Source: Abditibacteriaceae bacterium
GTDB lineage: Bacteria > Armatimonadota > Abditibacteriia > Abditibacteriales > Abditibacteriaceae
DNA: 64,000 bases
Direction of reading: 5' to 3'
Assembly (NCBI GenBank): GCA_019239895.1
Contig: JAFAZH010000013.1
Location: forward strand, 1 to 64,000
Shown here: positions 26,201-34,533 of the stretch, piece after piece
How positions within the stretch are numbered: the first letter of the stretch is position 1
How the letters are laid out: each line of letters starts with the position of its first letter
Notes under the pieces: model-generated
Database searches by the model: none
Told to the model about the DNA's origin: nothing
The model's input: the letters and a program-made list of their open reading frames with translations, nothing else
Position numbers and translations under genes: made by a program

Positions 26201-27217
26201 ATGAATCCCCCGCCTCTCGATGACGTTATTGCCGCCATTGAGAAACACCAAAGCTTTATCATTGCCGGGCACGTTGGCCCCGATGGGGATGCTATCGGCT
26301 CTGGTCTGGCGTTACGCCTGGCATTGGAGGCATTAGGTAAAGAAGCGTCCCTGGTTTCTTCGGATGGCGTTCCTCCAGCATGTCGGTTTCTTCCCGGTTG
26401 GCAATCTGTCACTGGCACTGTTTCGCGGCAGCCGCAGTGCGCCATCGTCATTGATTGTAATGGCCTGCCTAATCGTGTGGCGGCTCCCTATCACTTCATC
26501 GAGAACGCCCGTTATAAAGTGTTGATAGATCACCATCGCACCTCACGGCCTATCTTCGACGTGAACTGGATTGATGCCAGCCAACCCGCTACGGCCTCGA
26601 TGCTCTATCAGGTATTGAAACGTTTCCCCATCACCATCACTGCCGATATTGCACAGTGCTTATTGTGCGGTCTCTCGACCGATACAGGAAACTTCCGCTT
26701 TCCTAACACCACGCCAGAATCTTTGCTTGCTGCCAGCGAGTTAGTGTCGCTGGGGGCTGACCCGGCGCTGATTGCCTTTAAGCTTTTTGATGAGCGGAGC
26801 CTGGAATCTACCAGGCTGTTGGGCATGGCCCTCCAGAAAATGCAAGCGGAGTGTCAGGGCGAACTGATGTGGACGGCACTGACAGCGGGCGACTTTGAGA
26901 GTGCTAAAACGGGCGATGAGGGCAGCGAGAATATTGTGAACGTGCTGCGCAGTGTGCGCGGTGCGCGCATGGCGATTATTCTCCGCGAACGTTGTGATGA
27001 AACCGGGCCAGTCGCCCGCATTAGTGTGCGTTGCGATCCAGAATTACGAGCCGATTTGTTTTGTGAACAGTTTGGTGGCGGCGGCCATGCGGCGGCTTCC
27101 GGGTGTCGGATGCGCTATCGCCCTTTTGCCGAGAGCGTGCAGGTGGTAGTCAAAGCTGCGTGTGATTGGCTGCAAGAAGATCATCCGCCGCTGGAGTTTG
27201 AAGAAGGAAAGATCTGA
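26201..27217 (+). CDS. nrnA: Bifunctional oligoribonuclease/PAP phosphatase (DHH-DHHA1), NrnA-like
   Basis: NrnA-type enzymes degrade short RNA and dephosphorylate 3'-phosphoadenosine 5'-phosphate. The 338 residues have the DHH phosphoesterase motifs: GHVGPDGDAIGSG (about 24-36), a VIDCN segment (about 84), IDHHRTS (about 109), and the DHHA1 domain with GGGGHAAASGCR (about 287-298). Length is normal. The gene sits between rbfA and truB, its common location. No ribosome binding site is visible because the right arm of fold-back G, which is CT-rich, lies directly upstream. Confidence 0.92.
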   Translation: MNPPPLDDVIAAIEKHQSFIIAGHVGPDGDAIGSGLALRLALEALGKEASLVSSDGVPPACRFLPGWQSVTGTVSRQPQCAIVIDCNGLPNRVAAPYHFIENARYKVLIDHHRTSRPIFDVNWIDASQPATASMLYQVLKRFPITITADIAQCLLCGLSTDTGNFRFPNTTPESLLAASELVSLGADPALIAFKLFDERSLESTRLLGMALQKMQAECQGELMWTALTAGDFESAKTGDEGSENIVNVLRSVRGARMAIILRERCDETGPVARISVRCDPELRADLFCEQFGGGGHAAASGCRMRYRPFAESVQVVVKAACDWLQEDHPPLEFEEGKI

Positions 27218-27219
27218 GC

Positions 27220-27405
27220 GGAAGAGAGGGAGAGGGGGAGAAGAGGAAATAGAATGGTCTTGTTATGCTAAACGCAGCGAAGCATCTGGTAACTGTGTTC
27301 AGAGCGTAAGCATTAAACCTACCACTTTACAACTCACAGAGTAGATGTTTCGCTGCGCTCAACATGGCACTGGCTGCCCTTTCCCCCCTCTCCCTCTCTC
27401 CCTTC
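27220..27405. repeat. Fold-back element H, nested, between nrnA and truB
   Basis: The outer arms are a purine run (27223-27238) and its exact 16-bp complement (27384-27399). The inner arms, CGCAGCGAAGCATCT (27273-27287) and 27343-27357, match at 14 of 15 positions. The inner type (CATGTTGAGC, GAAACATCT) is that of fold-back A. So one palindrome appears inserted in, or nested within, another. Confidence 0.75.
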
Positions 27406-27415
27406 CTTGCCCTAA

Positions 27416-28402
27416 ATGAATGGCGTCTTGAATCTCCTGAAGCCACCGGGCATGACCAGTCATGATGCGGTGGCTTTTGTGCGTCGGGTGACAGGTATCA
27501 AGCGCGTTGGACATACTGGTACGCTCGACCCGGCGGCGGCGGGCGTTTTGCCCATTTGTATTGGCCACGCGACGCGTTTAGTGGAGTATTTGCAAGCAGG
27601 CACCAAGGAGTATTTGGCTGAAGCTACCTTTGGTTATGAAACCGATACCCTGGATGCAGTGGGAGAGGTTATTAGCGAAGGGGCTGCCGCTCATGTGACA
27701 CTGGAAACTGTGCGTGCAGCCAATGATGCTTTTCGCGGCACAATCCAGCAGATGCCCCCGCTTTATTCGGCGATCAAGAAAGAGGGCCAGAAGCTCTATG
27801 AATTGGCGCGGGCTGGCGCAGATGCTAATGATCTGGACATCCAGACGCGAGAAGTTACTATTACGCGCCTGACTGTCAATCATTTCTGGGAGGCTACACC
27901 CAATTCCCCGCCCCGTGCTCTGTTAGGTATCGAATGCAGTGGCGGTACTTATATTCGCAGTCTGGTGCGGGACATTGGACGCGCTTTAGGTTGTGGCGCA
28001 ACAATGACCTTTCTGGTGCGCACGCGCAGCGGTTCTTTTACTTTAAATGAAGCGGTTCCCTTAGAGCAAATAGCCCAGGATGCCGCAGGCGTGATGTTGC
28101 CCTTGTTAGAAGTTTTGACTTGGTGTGCTGGTCAGGTTGTTATCAATGATGAAGCGGCAGAAAATTTGATGCACGGACGCCAGGTGCAGGCTTCCATTTC
28201 CAAATTAGTAGGATACCAGCAAGACCCAATTAAATCTAAGCAACGGCTTACTCAAGCGGTGTATCATAATAAGACCAATCCTCAACGCGTGCTTTTCTTG
28301 AATAAAGCGGCTACTATTGCTGCGCTGGCTGATCCCGTTTCACCTAATGATACAACATGGTATAAAGCAGAGAAAGTTTTTAATCTGGGTCTGAATGAAT
28401 AA
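27416..28402 (+). CDS. truB: tRNA pseudouridine(55) synthase TruB
   Basis: TruB makes pseudouridine 55 in the T-loop of tRNAs. The 328 residues start GVLNLLKPPGMTSHD and include the catalytic motif HTGTLDPAAAGVL (catalytic Asp at about 38), the YSAIKKEGQKLYELAR block (about 116-132) and the GGTYIRSLVRDIG motif (about 178-190). The C-terminus is a divergent extension of about 80 residues. The start is set by the conserved N-terminus; no ribosome binding site is visible after fold-back H. Canonical cluster order. Confidence 0.94.
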   Translation: MNGVLNLLKPPGMTSHDAVAFVRRVTGIKRVGHTGTLDPAAAGVLPICIGHATRLVEYLQAGTKEYLAEATFGYETDTLDAVGEVISEGAAAHVTLETVRAANDAFRGTIQQMPPLYSAIKKEGQKLYELARAGADANDLDIQTREVTITRLTVNHFWEATPNSPPRALLGIECSGGTYIRSLVRDIGRALGCGATMTFLVRTRSGSFTLNEAVPLEQIAQDAAGVMLPLLEVLTWCAGQVVINDEAAENLMHGRQVQASISKLVGYQQDPIKSKQRLTQAVYHNKTNPQRVLFLNKAATIAALADPVSPNDTTWYKAEKVFNLGLNE

Positions 28403-28432
28403 GCCTCTTCGACCAAGCTTCACCGATTCCTC

Positions 28433-29383
28433 ATGCAGCTTTATAATTCCCTGAACACACCGCCTTTGATGCGACAGTGCGCTCTGACCATCGGTACTTT
28501 TGATGGCGTGCATCGGGGGCATCAAGAATTAATTAAGGTGTTGCAACGTGAAGCTAAAGCGCGTAACTTGCCCGTTACTGTCCTGACGTTCCACGATATG
28601 CCTTATTACTACTTTAATACTGAGTCATGTCCGCGCTTGCTCACTTTAAAGCATGAGAAAAATGAGGTGTTTCAAAGTCTACTTATAGACCACTTGTTCA
28701 ACGTGCCCTTTGATGCTGCTATTGCTGAACAACCAGCGGAGTTCTTTGTGCGCGACATACTGGTGAGAAGATTAGGCTTAGAACTGCTGGTCGTCGGGCC
28801 AGACTTTGCATTAGGTAAAGGTCGCCACGGCAATGTGCCAAGGCTACAAGCTTTAGGGCAAGAGTTGGGGTTTGACGTTGTCGTATTAGAGCAAAAAGTC
28901 ATGGATGGTGATGAACCGGTTTCCTCCACGCGTATTCGTGAGGCTGTCGAAAGTGGAGATGTCAGCGCCGCTATGCGTATGTTAGGCCGTCCATTCTCTT
29001 TTACCGGCAAAGTGGTCTCTGGCAAACAGTTAGGGCGGACTATCGGTGTGCCGACCATCAATCTACAACTGCACCCACGCAAAGTGATTCCGGCGCATGG
29101 CATCTATGCCGCTCGTGCCTGGTGGGGCGAGGATAAAAAACCACATGATAAAAAACCGCATCGTGCGGCTCTGAGCATTGGCAGCAATCCGACAGTTAAT
29201 GGCAGCGGTCTCAATATCGAGTTTCATGTGATCGGAGAAGATATTGAGACGCCTCCTGAGACGGCTTATCTGGAAATCATTGCCCGCTTACGCGATGAAC
29301 AAAAGTTTGCTGACTTGCCGACTTTAGTTGCGCAGATGCAGCGCGACATTGCGCGCGCTGATGAAATCTTAGCGGCATATTAA
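28433..29383 (+). CDS. ribF: Bifunctional riboflavin kinase/FAD synthetase
   Basis: RibF phosphorylates riboflavin to FMN and adenylates FMN to FAD. The 316 residues have the nucleotidyltransferase domain (LTIGTFDGVHRGHQ, about 18-31; GPDFALGKGRHG, about 122-133; SSTRIREAVESG, about 162-173) and the flavokinase domain (GRPFSFTGKVVSGKQLGRTIGVPT, then SIGSNPTVNG near 243-252). One local oddity is a short KKPHDKKPH insertion near 228-237, a small tandem duplication. It follows truB by 30 bases and ends the cluster. Confidence 0.94.
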   Translation: MQLYNSLNTPPLMRQCALTIGTFDGVHRGHQELIKVLQREAKARNLPVTVLTFHDMPYYYFNTESCPRLLTLKHEKNEVFQSLLIDHLFNVPFDAAIAEQPAEFFVRDILVRRLGLELLVVGPDFALGKGRHGNVPRLQALGQELGFDVVVLEQKVMDGDEPVSSTRIREAVESGDVSAAMRMLGRPFSFTGKVVSGKQLGRTIGVPTINLQLHPRKVIPAHGIYAARAWWGEDKKPHDKKPHRAALSIGSNPTVNGSGLNIEFHVIGEDIETPPETAYLEIIARLRDEQKFADLPTLVAQMQRDIARADEILAAY

Positions 29384-29464
29384 GCCCCTTGTGGTTGACG
29401 CTGCGAGCGGCATAAGTCACACTGCCACGAGAACAATTGAATTTCAAGGAGATGGATATAATTC

Positions 29465-30589
29465 GTGGCTACAACTAAACGAACAGCAACCAAAACAGCC
29501 AGTAAAGGCAAACCCGCAGCGAAAGCAACCCGACGTGCCCCCTTGCCAGAAACCATTGGCGTCGGTATTATTGGCGCAGGCGGCATTGCGCGCGGCGTGC
29601 ATATCCCCGGCTACCAGAAACTTTCTAATGTGAAGGTATTAGCCGTTTCTGATCCCATCGAAGCGGCGCGCGAGGGCGCGGCCAAGCAATTCGACATTGG
29701 CAGCACCTATGCCGATTATCAGGAGATGCTCAAGCGTGATGACATCCAGGTCGTCTCTGTCACCACGCCCAACTTCATGCACGCCGAAGCGACAATTGCC
29801 GCGTTAGAAGCAGGCAAAAACGTGCTGTGCGAAAAGCCCCTGGCGATGAATGCCAAGGAAGGCGAGAAGATGGTGGCAGCGGCGGAGCGCACTGGTAACA
29901 AGTTGATGTGCGGTTTCCATTTCCGCTTTACGCCACAGGTGCAGACGCTCAAGCGATTCGCCGCATCAGGTGCCTTTGGCCAAATGTATTATGCGCGCAC
30001 CCAGGCTTTACGGCGTCGTGGCATTCCAGGGTGGGGCTTATTCATCAATAAGGAAAAGAACGGGGGCGGCCCGTTGATTGACATCGGCGTCCACATGCTC
30101 GATTCCACCCTGCACGTTCTGGGTTTCCCCAAGCCAATTGCCGTCAGCGGCCAGACCTACCAGATGTTCGGTAAGCGCAAAGATGTTATCGGCTTGATGG
30201 GGCAGTGGGATTACAACAACTTCACGGTCGAAGACTTCGCCGTAGCACAAATTCGCTTTGAAGGTGGCTTAACCCTGACGCTTGAATCCAGCTTTGTGGC
30301 GAACATGGAAGAGAACGATAAGATGACCTTCCAGATTTTCGGTGATAAGGGCGGCGCTCAATTCAACCCCTTGAAGATGTACACCGAGCAAAACAAAACC
30401 CTGCTGGATATTACCCCGGTTTATCTGCCCGGCAACGTGCATCCGCACCACGAGCAGATCAAGTCGTTTATTGATTCTGTGGTTAATGATAAGCCCGTGT
30501 ACACACCGGGTGCCGAGGCCCTTCAGGTGACACGCATCATTGACGCCATCTATGCCTCCAGCGAAAAAGGTGGCGAAGTTAAACTGTAA
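29465..30589 (+). CDS. Gfo/Idh/MocA family NAD(P)-dependent oxidoreductase
   Basis: The 374 residues form a Rossmann domain plus an alpha/beta substrate domain as in glucose-fructose oxidoreductase and inositol dehydrogenase. The GIIGAGGIARG nucleotide-binding loop is at about 35-45 and the CEKP motif, with its structural Lys, near 121. GPLIDIGVHMLD near 200 belongs to the substrate domain. The substrate is probably a sugar or cyclitol but cannot be named. A Lys/Thr/Ala-rich tail of about 30 residues precedes the fold. The start is a GTG with AAGGAG about 12 bases upstream, a wide spacing. It follows ribF by 81 bases and ends beside fold-back J. Confidence 0.9.
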   Translation: MATTKRTATKTASKGKPAAKATRRAPLPETIGVGIIGAGGIARGVHIPGYQKLSNVKVLAVSDPIEAAREGAAKQFDIGSTYADYQEMLKRDDIQVVSVTTPNFMHAEATIAALEAGKNVLCEKPLAMNAKEGEKMVAAAERTGNKLMCGFHFRFTPQVQTLKRFAASGAFGQMYYARTQALRRRGIPGWGLFINKEKNGGGPLIDIGVHMLDSTLHVLGFPKPIAVSGQTYQMFGKRKDVIGLMGQWDYNNFTVEDFAVAQIRFEGGLTLTLESSFVANMEENDKMTFQIFGDKGGAQFNPLKMYTEQNKTLLDITPVYLPGNVHPHHEQIKSFIDSVVNDKPVYTPGAEALQVTRIIDAIYASSEKGGEVKL

Positions 30590-30591
30590 CC

Positions 30592-30693
30592 ATTGCGGAT
30601 TTTTGATTGCGGATTGCGGAGTAAAACAGCAGCGCACATGTAAATTGTAGTAACAAGAACGACTTACCCAATCCGCAATCAAAAATCCGCAAT
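30592..30693. repeat. Fold-back element J between convergent genes
   Basis: Bases 30592-30615 are the exact complement of 30670-30693 (24 bp). Each arm repeats the word TTGCGGA. It lies two bases after the oxidoreductase stop and contains the stop codon (30679-30681) and last five codons of the convergent glycerate kinase. Confidence 0.88.
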
Positions 30694-31830
30694 CCACAAT
30701 CGTAGTGCTCGTTCAGCCGCGCTTGATAGTAATTCATCGGCGCGGCTGACGCATTCTTGGAGCGAGAGAGGGGCGTCGGGCAGGGGCAAGGCTGCCATGA
30801 TGCCTAAGTCTTGTAGTTGAGTGCCTGTCAGCCTTACCGCACCGCCAAAAGCGATAATTGGCACGCCTGCGCCATCTTTGACCTGGCGTGCGGCATCAGC
30901 AACTCCGGCCAGTGCTTTGCCACTGAGCGTTTGGGCATCAATAGAGCCTTCTCCTGTTAGTACTAAATCGGCAGTCTCCAGTTTTGCTGCGAAACGAGTT
31001 GCTTCCAAGACCGCATTAATGCCGGGGGTGAGGTGTGCGCCCAGAAAAGCCATTAGGCCAAAACCCATGCCGCCTGCGGCACCTGCGCCGGGAATATCTC
31101 TAAAGTCTTTGCCGAAGGTTGCCTCAACCACATCCGCAAAGTGAGAGAGCGCAGCATCTAAGGCTTCAACCTCTCGTGGAGATGCGCCCTTTTGGGGGCC
31201 GTAAATAAAGGCAGCACCATCAGGGCCGCACAATGGATTTGTGACATCGCATAGCACCGTGATTTTGGTGTCTTTGAGACGAGGGTCTAAATGAGTTAAG
31301 TCAATTCTATGCAGTTGATTTAAAGCTGTGCCGCCTGGAGGCAACTCCCGCCCGTTGGCATCGAGAAATCGCACACCTAACGCTTGCAAGGCACCCGCGC
31401 CGCCATCGGTGGTGGCTGAGCCTCCGATGCCAATCAATAGTTCACGGCAACCTGCTTCTAACGCTGCTTGAATAACTTGCCCGGTGCCATAAGATGAGGC
31501 TTGCCCCGCAGAGCGGTGTTCCGGGGGCACGAGGGTTAAACCAGAGGCTTGCGCCATTTCAACAACGGCCTGGCCTCCTGCTAAGAGACCCCACTGCGCT
31601 TCCACTTCATCCCTTAATGGGCCACGCACACGAACTGTTTGAGATGTGCCGCCTGCGCCGCGCAGGAGCGCATCTACCGTGCCTTCGCCGCCATCAGCTA
31701 AAGGGACGGCAGTGAATTGACATTCTATTCCATTTAGGGCACCTCGCGCTCCGCGTTCAAGGGCGGCACAGGCCTGCGTGGCAGAAAGTGAACCCTTGAA
31801 AGAATCCGGGGCAAGAATGATGTGCAGCAA
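30679..31830 (-). CDS. Glycerate kinase (GlxK/GarK family)
   Basis: This family phosphorylates D-glycerate to 2-phosphoglycerate (some members 3-phosphoglycerate), feeding glyoxylate or sugar-acid breakdown into glycolysis. The 383 residues have APDSFKGSLSA at the start, PLADGGEGTVDALL (about 45-58), GIGGSATTDGGAGAL (about 136-150), GAAGGMGFGL (about 245) and TGEGSIDAQTLSGK (about 290-303). The start is a TTG: the upstream frame closes without another start, and no ribosome binding site is clear. The last residues and stop are encoded by fold-back J, so the normal end may have been replaced. A small membrane protein gene lies just upstream on the same strand. Confidence 0.92.
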   Translation of the reverse strand: MLHIILAPDSFKGSLSATQACAALERGARGALNGIECQFTAVPLADGGEGTVDALLRGAGGTSQTVRVRGPLRDEVEAQWGLLAGGQAVVEMAQASGLTLVPPEHRSAGQASSYGTGQVIQAALEAGCRELLIGIGGSATTDGGAGALQALGVRFLDANGRELPPGGTALNQLHRIDLTHLDPRLKDTKITVLCDVTNPLCGPDGAAFIYGPQKGASPREVEALDAALSHFADVVEATFGKDFRDIPGAGAAGGMGFGLMAFLGAHLTPGINAVLEATRFAAKLETADLVLTGEGSIDAQTLSGKALAGVADAARQVKDGAGVPIIAFGGAVRLTGTQLQDLGIMAALPLPDAPLSLQECVSRADELLSSAAERALRLWIADF

Positions 31831-31852
31831 GGCTAATAGGAATTGTTAGTGG

Positions 31853-32164
31853 CTAATCTGGCGTTGAGTCCTGACGCTGCCAAGAAGCGATGCGTTTTTT
31901 ATCGTCCTCGGCTCTTTTCCTTTTGGCGGAGTTTTTCATACCCTGGCGGGCTTGAGAAAAAAAGAAGTCGGCGATGACGTAGCAGAAGGTAACCAGAATT
32001 AAACCGCGCAAAATAAAGAAAACTCCGTGGCGCGGTTGGAGCAACATTTCGGTGAGGATATTCAGCACCGATAAGGAGTGCCCAATATAGGGCTGCGCTG
32101 AAGCCCAGGCAAAATACAATCCCACATATAAGCAGACAGCAGCAATGAGAACAATAATTAGCAT
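31853..32164 (-). CDS. Small two-helix membrane protein, unknown function
   Basis: I do not recognise a family. The 103 residues contain two hydrophobic segments (about 2-22 and 44-67) and a strongly charged tail (KRKRAEDDKKR, about 78-95), which suggests an inner-membrane protein with a cytoplasmic basic tail. GAGG seven bases upstream of the ATG supports the start. It lies 22 bases upstream of the glycerate kinase on the same strand and may be co-transcribed with it. A second open frame on this strand overlaps it, but this frame has the better hydrophobic pattern and ribosome binding site. Confidence 0.65.
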   Translation of the reverse strand: MLIIVLIAAVCLYVGLYFAWASAQPYIGHSLSVLNILTEMLLQPRHGVFFILRGLILVTFCYVIADFFFSQARQGMKNSAKRKRAEDDKKRIASWQRQDSTPD

Positions 32165-32433
32165 CGTGCAACCTCGCTATAAAATAGAAACCACGAGGAC
32201 GAAAGACAACCTACTTTGTATATTAGCAATGAGTTGGCCCAATAATTGTTATTGAAATTACTAAGCCCGTCGGGTAATAAGTGGAACAGTCAATCAGAGT
32301 GTTTGTTGATGTGACACTTGCGCATTCGGATCTAGCAGCAGTAGGCTCGGTTGACCTAGCACGGTATAGCGTCTTACACTGCTTACGGGCTTGCCGAGTT
32401 TTAGCAAGCTACGCTTATTTTACAACATTTAAA

Positions 32434-33942
32434 ATGCCGGAATCTATTGTTCTTTTTCCAGCGACTCCGGTTGAAATCCGGCAGCGCAACGATGTCACGT
32501 TAACGCCTGAACATGACGTTAGTTCCCCTCAACGGGTTGCACCATTTGTATCTGATGCTCTTGCCCACCGGGAGTTGGCTCATCAACTGACCCCACAGGA
32601 GCCAACCTTTGCGCTTTATACGCTCGGCTGCAAAGTGAACCAATATGATTCGCACCAAATCGCGCGCATGTTGCTACAGCGTGGCTTTCGCCGGGTCGAG
32701 TTTCGGGAAGTCGCTGACCTCTATGTCATTGATACCTGCACCGTCACTGCCGAAGCCGACCGTAAATCGCGCAAAGCTGCGGGGCGGGCGCGACGTAATA
32801 ATCCTGATGCAGTAGTGGCCGTGACGGGTTGCGCTGCAACTTATTCCGCCGAACAATTTCTGCGTGTGGTGCCCGATGCGCTTGTCTTAGGCAATACGAG
32901 CAAGATGAACTTGCCAGAGTTAGCTCTTTTGGCCTTAGAACAACGCGATGATTGGGCCACTAATTATGCCCAATACCGCGAGCAATTCGGCTCTGAGCCA
33001 GTGCCCACCGCCACCCGCGAACGTGCGGTCATTAAAATTCAGGATGGCTGTAACCATCGCTGCGCCTTCTGCATTATCCCCACGGTGCGTGGCGCATCGG
33101 TCACAAAATCGCCTGCGGCCATCCTTAGTGAAGCGAGAACCTTTGTGCGTGAAGGGGCGCGTGAACTGATTATCACGGGCGTCTCAATGGGCGACTGGGG
33201 CCATAGTCCCAACACAATGAGTGATGATGATACAGAACGTGGGCGCAGTCAGCGGGGCAACCGTGAACTGTGTAATTTATTACGGGCATTGACCACGATT
33301 GAAGGCTTAGAACGCATCCGAGTGTCCTCGCTTGACCCAGCGGATGTGGATGAAGAATTTCTACAAACCGTGGCTCACACGCCCAAAATTTGTCCACATA
33401 TTCACTTAGCCTTGCAGGGTGGCTCGGCGGCGACTTTGCGGCGAATGCGACGGCGTTATACTCCTGAACATTTCTTAAAAGTAGCGCGACGCTGGCGCGA
33501 AATTCGTCCCGATGGTGGCTTGACCACTGACATCATTGTTGGCTTCCCCGGCGAGACGGCAGAAGATTTTGAAGGTAGCCTACGCATCGCCCGTGAAGCG
33601 CGTTTCTCCGCCATCCACGTCTTTCCTTATTCGCCGCGTGCTGGAACTGTCGCGGCTGATTTACCTGACCCGGTGCCGCCCGCCGAGCAAAACCGCCGTG
33701 TGGATGTTCTGTTAGAACTGGCGAGGCAATTATCTGCCGAATATGCGGCCCAATTTATAGGACAAACCCTGCCCATTCTTGTCGAACAAATTGATGCCGA
33801 GCAGCAAACCATAGAAGGCATGACACCGCATTATATCAAGGCTCGCGTGATACAAGTGCCTAAAAATACTGCCGTTGGTGATGTGATTTTAGTTTATGCC
33901 CATAGTTGGTGTGATGGCTTATTGCACTGCCAACCCGCATAA
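32434..33942 (+). CDS. mtaB: tRNA methylthiotransferase, MtaB-like (radical SAM)
   Basis: MtaB adds a methylthio group to t6A37 of certain tRNAs. The protein has the three-Cys UPF0004 domain (TLGCKVN near 62, DTCTV near 101, TGCAA near 130), the radical SAM motif CNHRCAFC (about 205-212), the SSLDPADVDEEF and HIHLALQGG strands, and a C-terminal TRAM-like domain. About 60 residues precede the first domain, longer than usual. An in-frame GTG at 32281 would add 51 more, but that part lacks coding character and may hold the promoter, so I chose the ATG at 32434. No ribosome binding site is clear at either. MiaB is less likely given the YTLGCKVNQYDS form. Confidence 0.85.
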   Translation: MPESIVLFPATPVEIRQRNDVTLTPEHDVSSPQRVAPFVSDALAHRELAHQLTPQEPTFALYTLGCKVNQYDSHQIARMLLQRGFRRVEFREVADLYVIDTCTVTAEADRKSRKAAGRARRNNPDAVVAVTGCAATYSAEQFLRVVPDALVLGNTSKMNLPELALLALEQRDDWATNYAQYREQFGSEPVPTATRERAVIKIQDGCNHRCAFCIIPTVRGASVTKSPAAILSEARTFVREGARELIITGVSMGDWGHSPNTMSDDDTERGRSQRGNRELCNLLRALTTIEGLERIRVSSLDPADVDEEFLQTVAHTPKICPHIHLALQGGSAATLRRMRRRYTPEHFLKVARRWREIRPDGGLTTDIIVGFPGETAEDFEGSLRIAREARFSAIHVFPYSPRAGTVAADLPDPVPPAEQNRRVDVLLELARQLSAEYAAQFIGQTLPILVEQIDAEQQTIEGMTPHYIKARVIQVPKNTAVGDVILVYAHSWCDGLLHCQPA

Positions 33943-33962
33943 AATAGTCCTTTAATTCTGCT

Positions 33963-34493
33963 ATGGATACTTGTGGTGCTATGCAGCAAGTGAAAGACGT
34001 TCTCCAGATTATTGACGAGCTTGAGAAATTGATTTCTCAAGCTCGTCTCTTTAGGGGGCGAGCCATTATTGATGAAGAGGTCTTCTTTGACACATCGGCA
34101 AGGTTAAAGAAAGCCATTCCTGAAACTATCAAGAAGGCAGAAGCTTGTGTGCGTCGTTTAGAAAAAAAACATACGGGAGAACAGGCTCCCCCAAGGCTTA
34201 ATACATATCGGTTTGTGGATGAGTTAGAACACATGGTGGAAACCAGCCCAACGCACTTGTTCGGGAAGACGTTAGTCAATAAGACAGAGTTTATGGCACG
34301 GCTTGTGAAAATGAGGCAAGGACTTACTGAAGATGTGAGCAGAAGCGAGCAACTACTCAAGGTTTATCCCGACGAGCCGGAATCAGTTCAAATGATTTTA
34401 GATGATGCACGCCAGCAAGCCCAACGCATCATTGAGGAAGCAGAGCAAGAGGCTGCGCGTATTATAGCAAAAGCAAAACAGCAAGCGCCTTAA
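33963..34493 (+). CDS. Coiled-coil protein, unknown function
   Basis: The 176 residues are rich in Glu, Lys, Arg and Gln and largely helical. An N-terminal helix (about 7-60, KDVLQIIDELEKLISQARLF) is followed by a second helical stretch. The C-terminus (about 145-174) repeats the pattern ARQQAQRIIEEAEQEAARII, as seen in DivIVA-like and ATP-synthase b-subunit-like coiled coils; I do not claim either. A second ATG at 33981 is an equal start candidate, and neither has a good ribosome binding site. It follows the MtaB-like gene by 20 bases, perhaps in one transcript. A perfect 16-bp palindrome lies inside the gene at 34014-34047. Confidence 0.65.
   Translation: MDTCGAMQQVKDVLQIIDELEKLISQARLFRGRAIIDEEVFFDTSARLKKAIPETIKKAEACVRRLEKKHTGEQAPPRLNTYRFVDELEHMVETSPTHLFGKTLVNKTEFMARLVKMRQGLTEDVSRSEQLLKVYPDEPESVQMILDDARQQAQRIIEEAEQEAARIIAKAKQQAP
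34014..34047 (+). repeat. Perfect 16-bp inverted repeat inside a coding region
   Basis: GACGAGCTTGAGAAAT (34014-34029) and its complement (34032-34047) flank a 2-base loop, and they encode the ELEKLISQ helix. The mRNA would form a strong hairpin about 50 bases after the start codon. Confidence 0.7.
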
Positions 34494-34533
34494 GCTTTAA
34501 CTTCTTATGTAATGGCTTATCCGGGTTACTTAT

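Noticed and set aside
32281..32433. 51-codon N-terminal extension of the MtaB-like protein starting at GTG
   Set aside because: It has no ribosome binding site and no similarity to the family. The stretch looks like an intergenic promoter region with a small stem (GCTTGC/GCAAGC).
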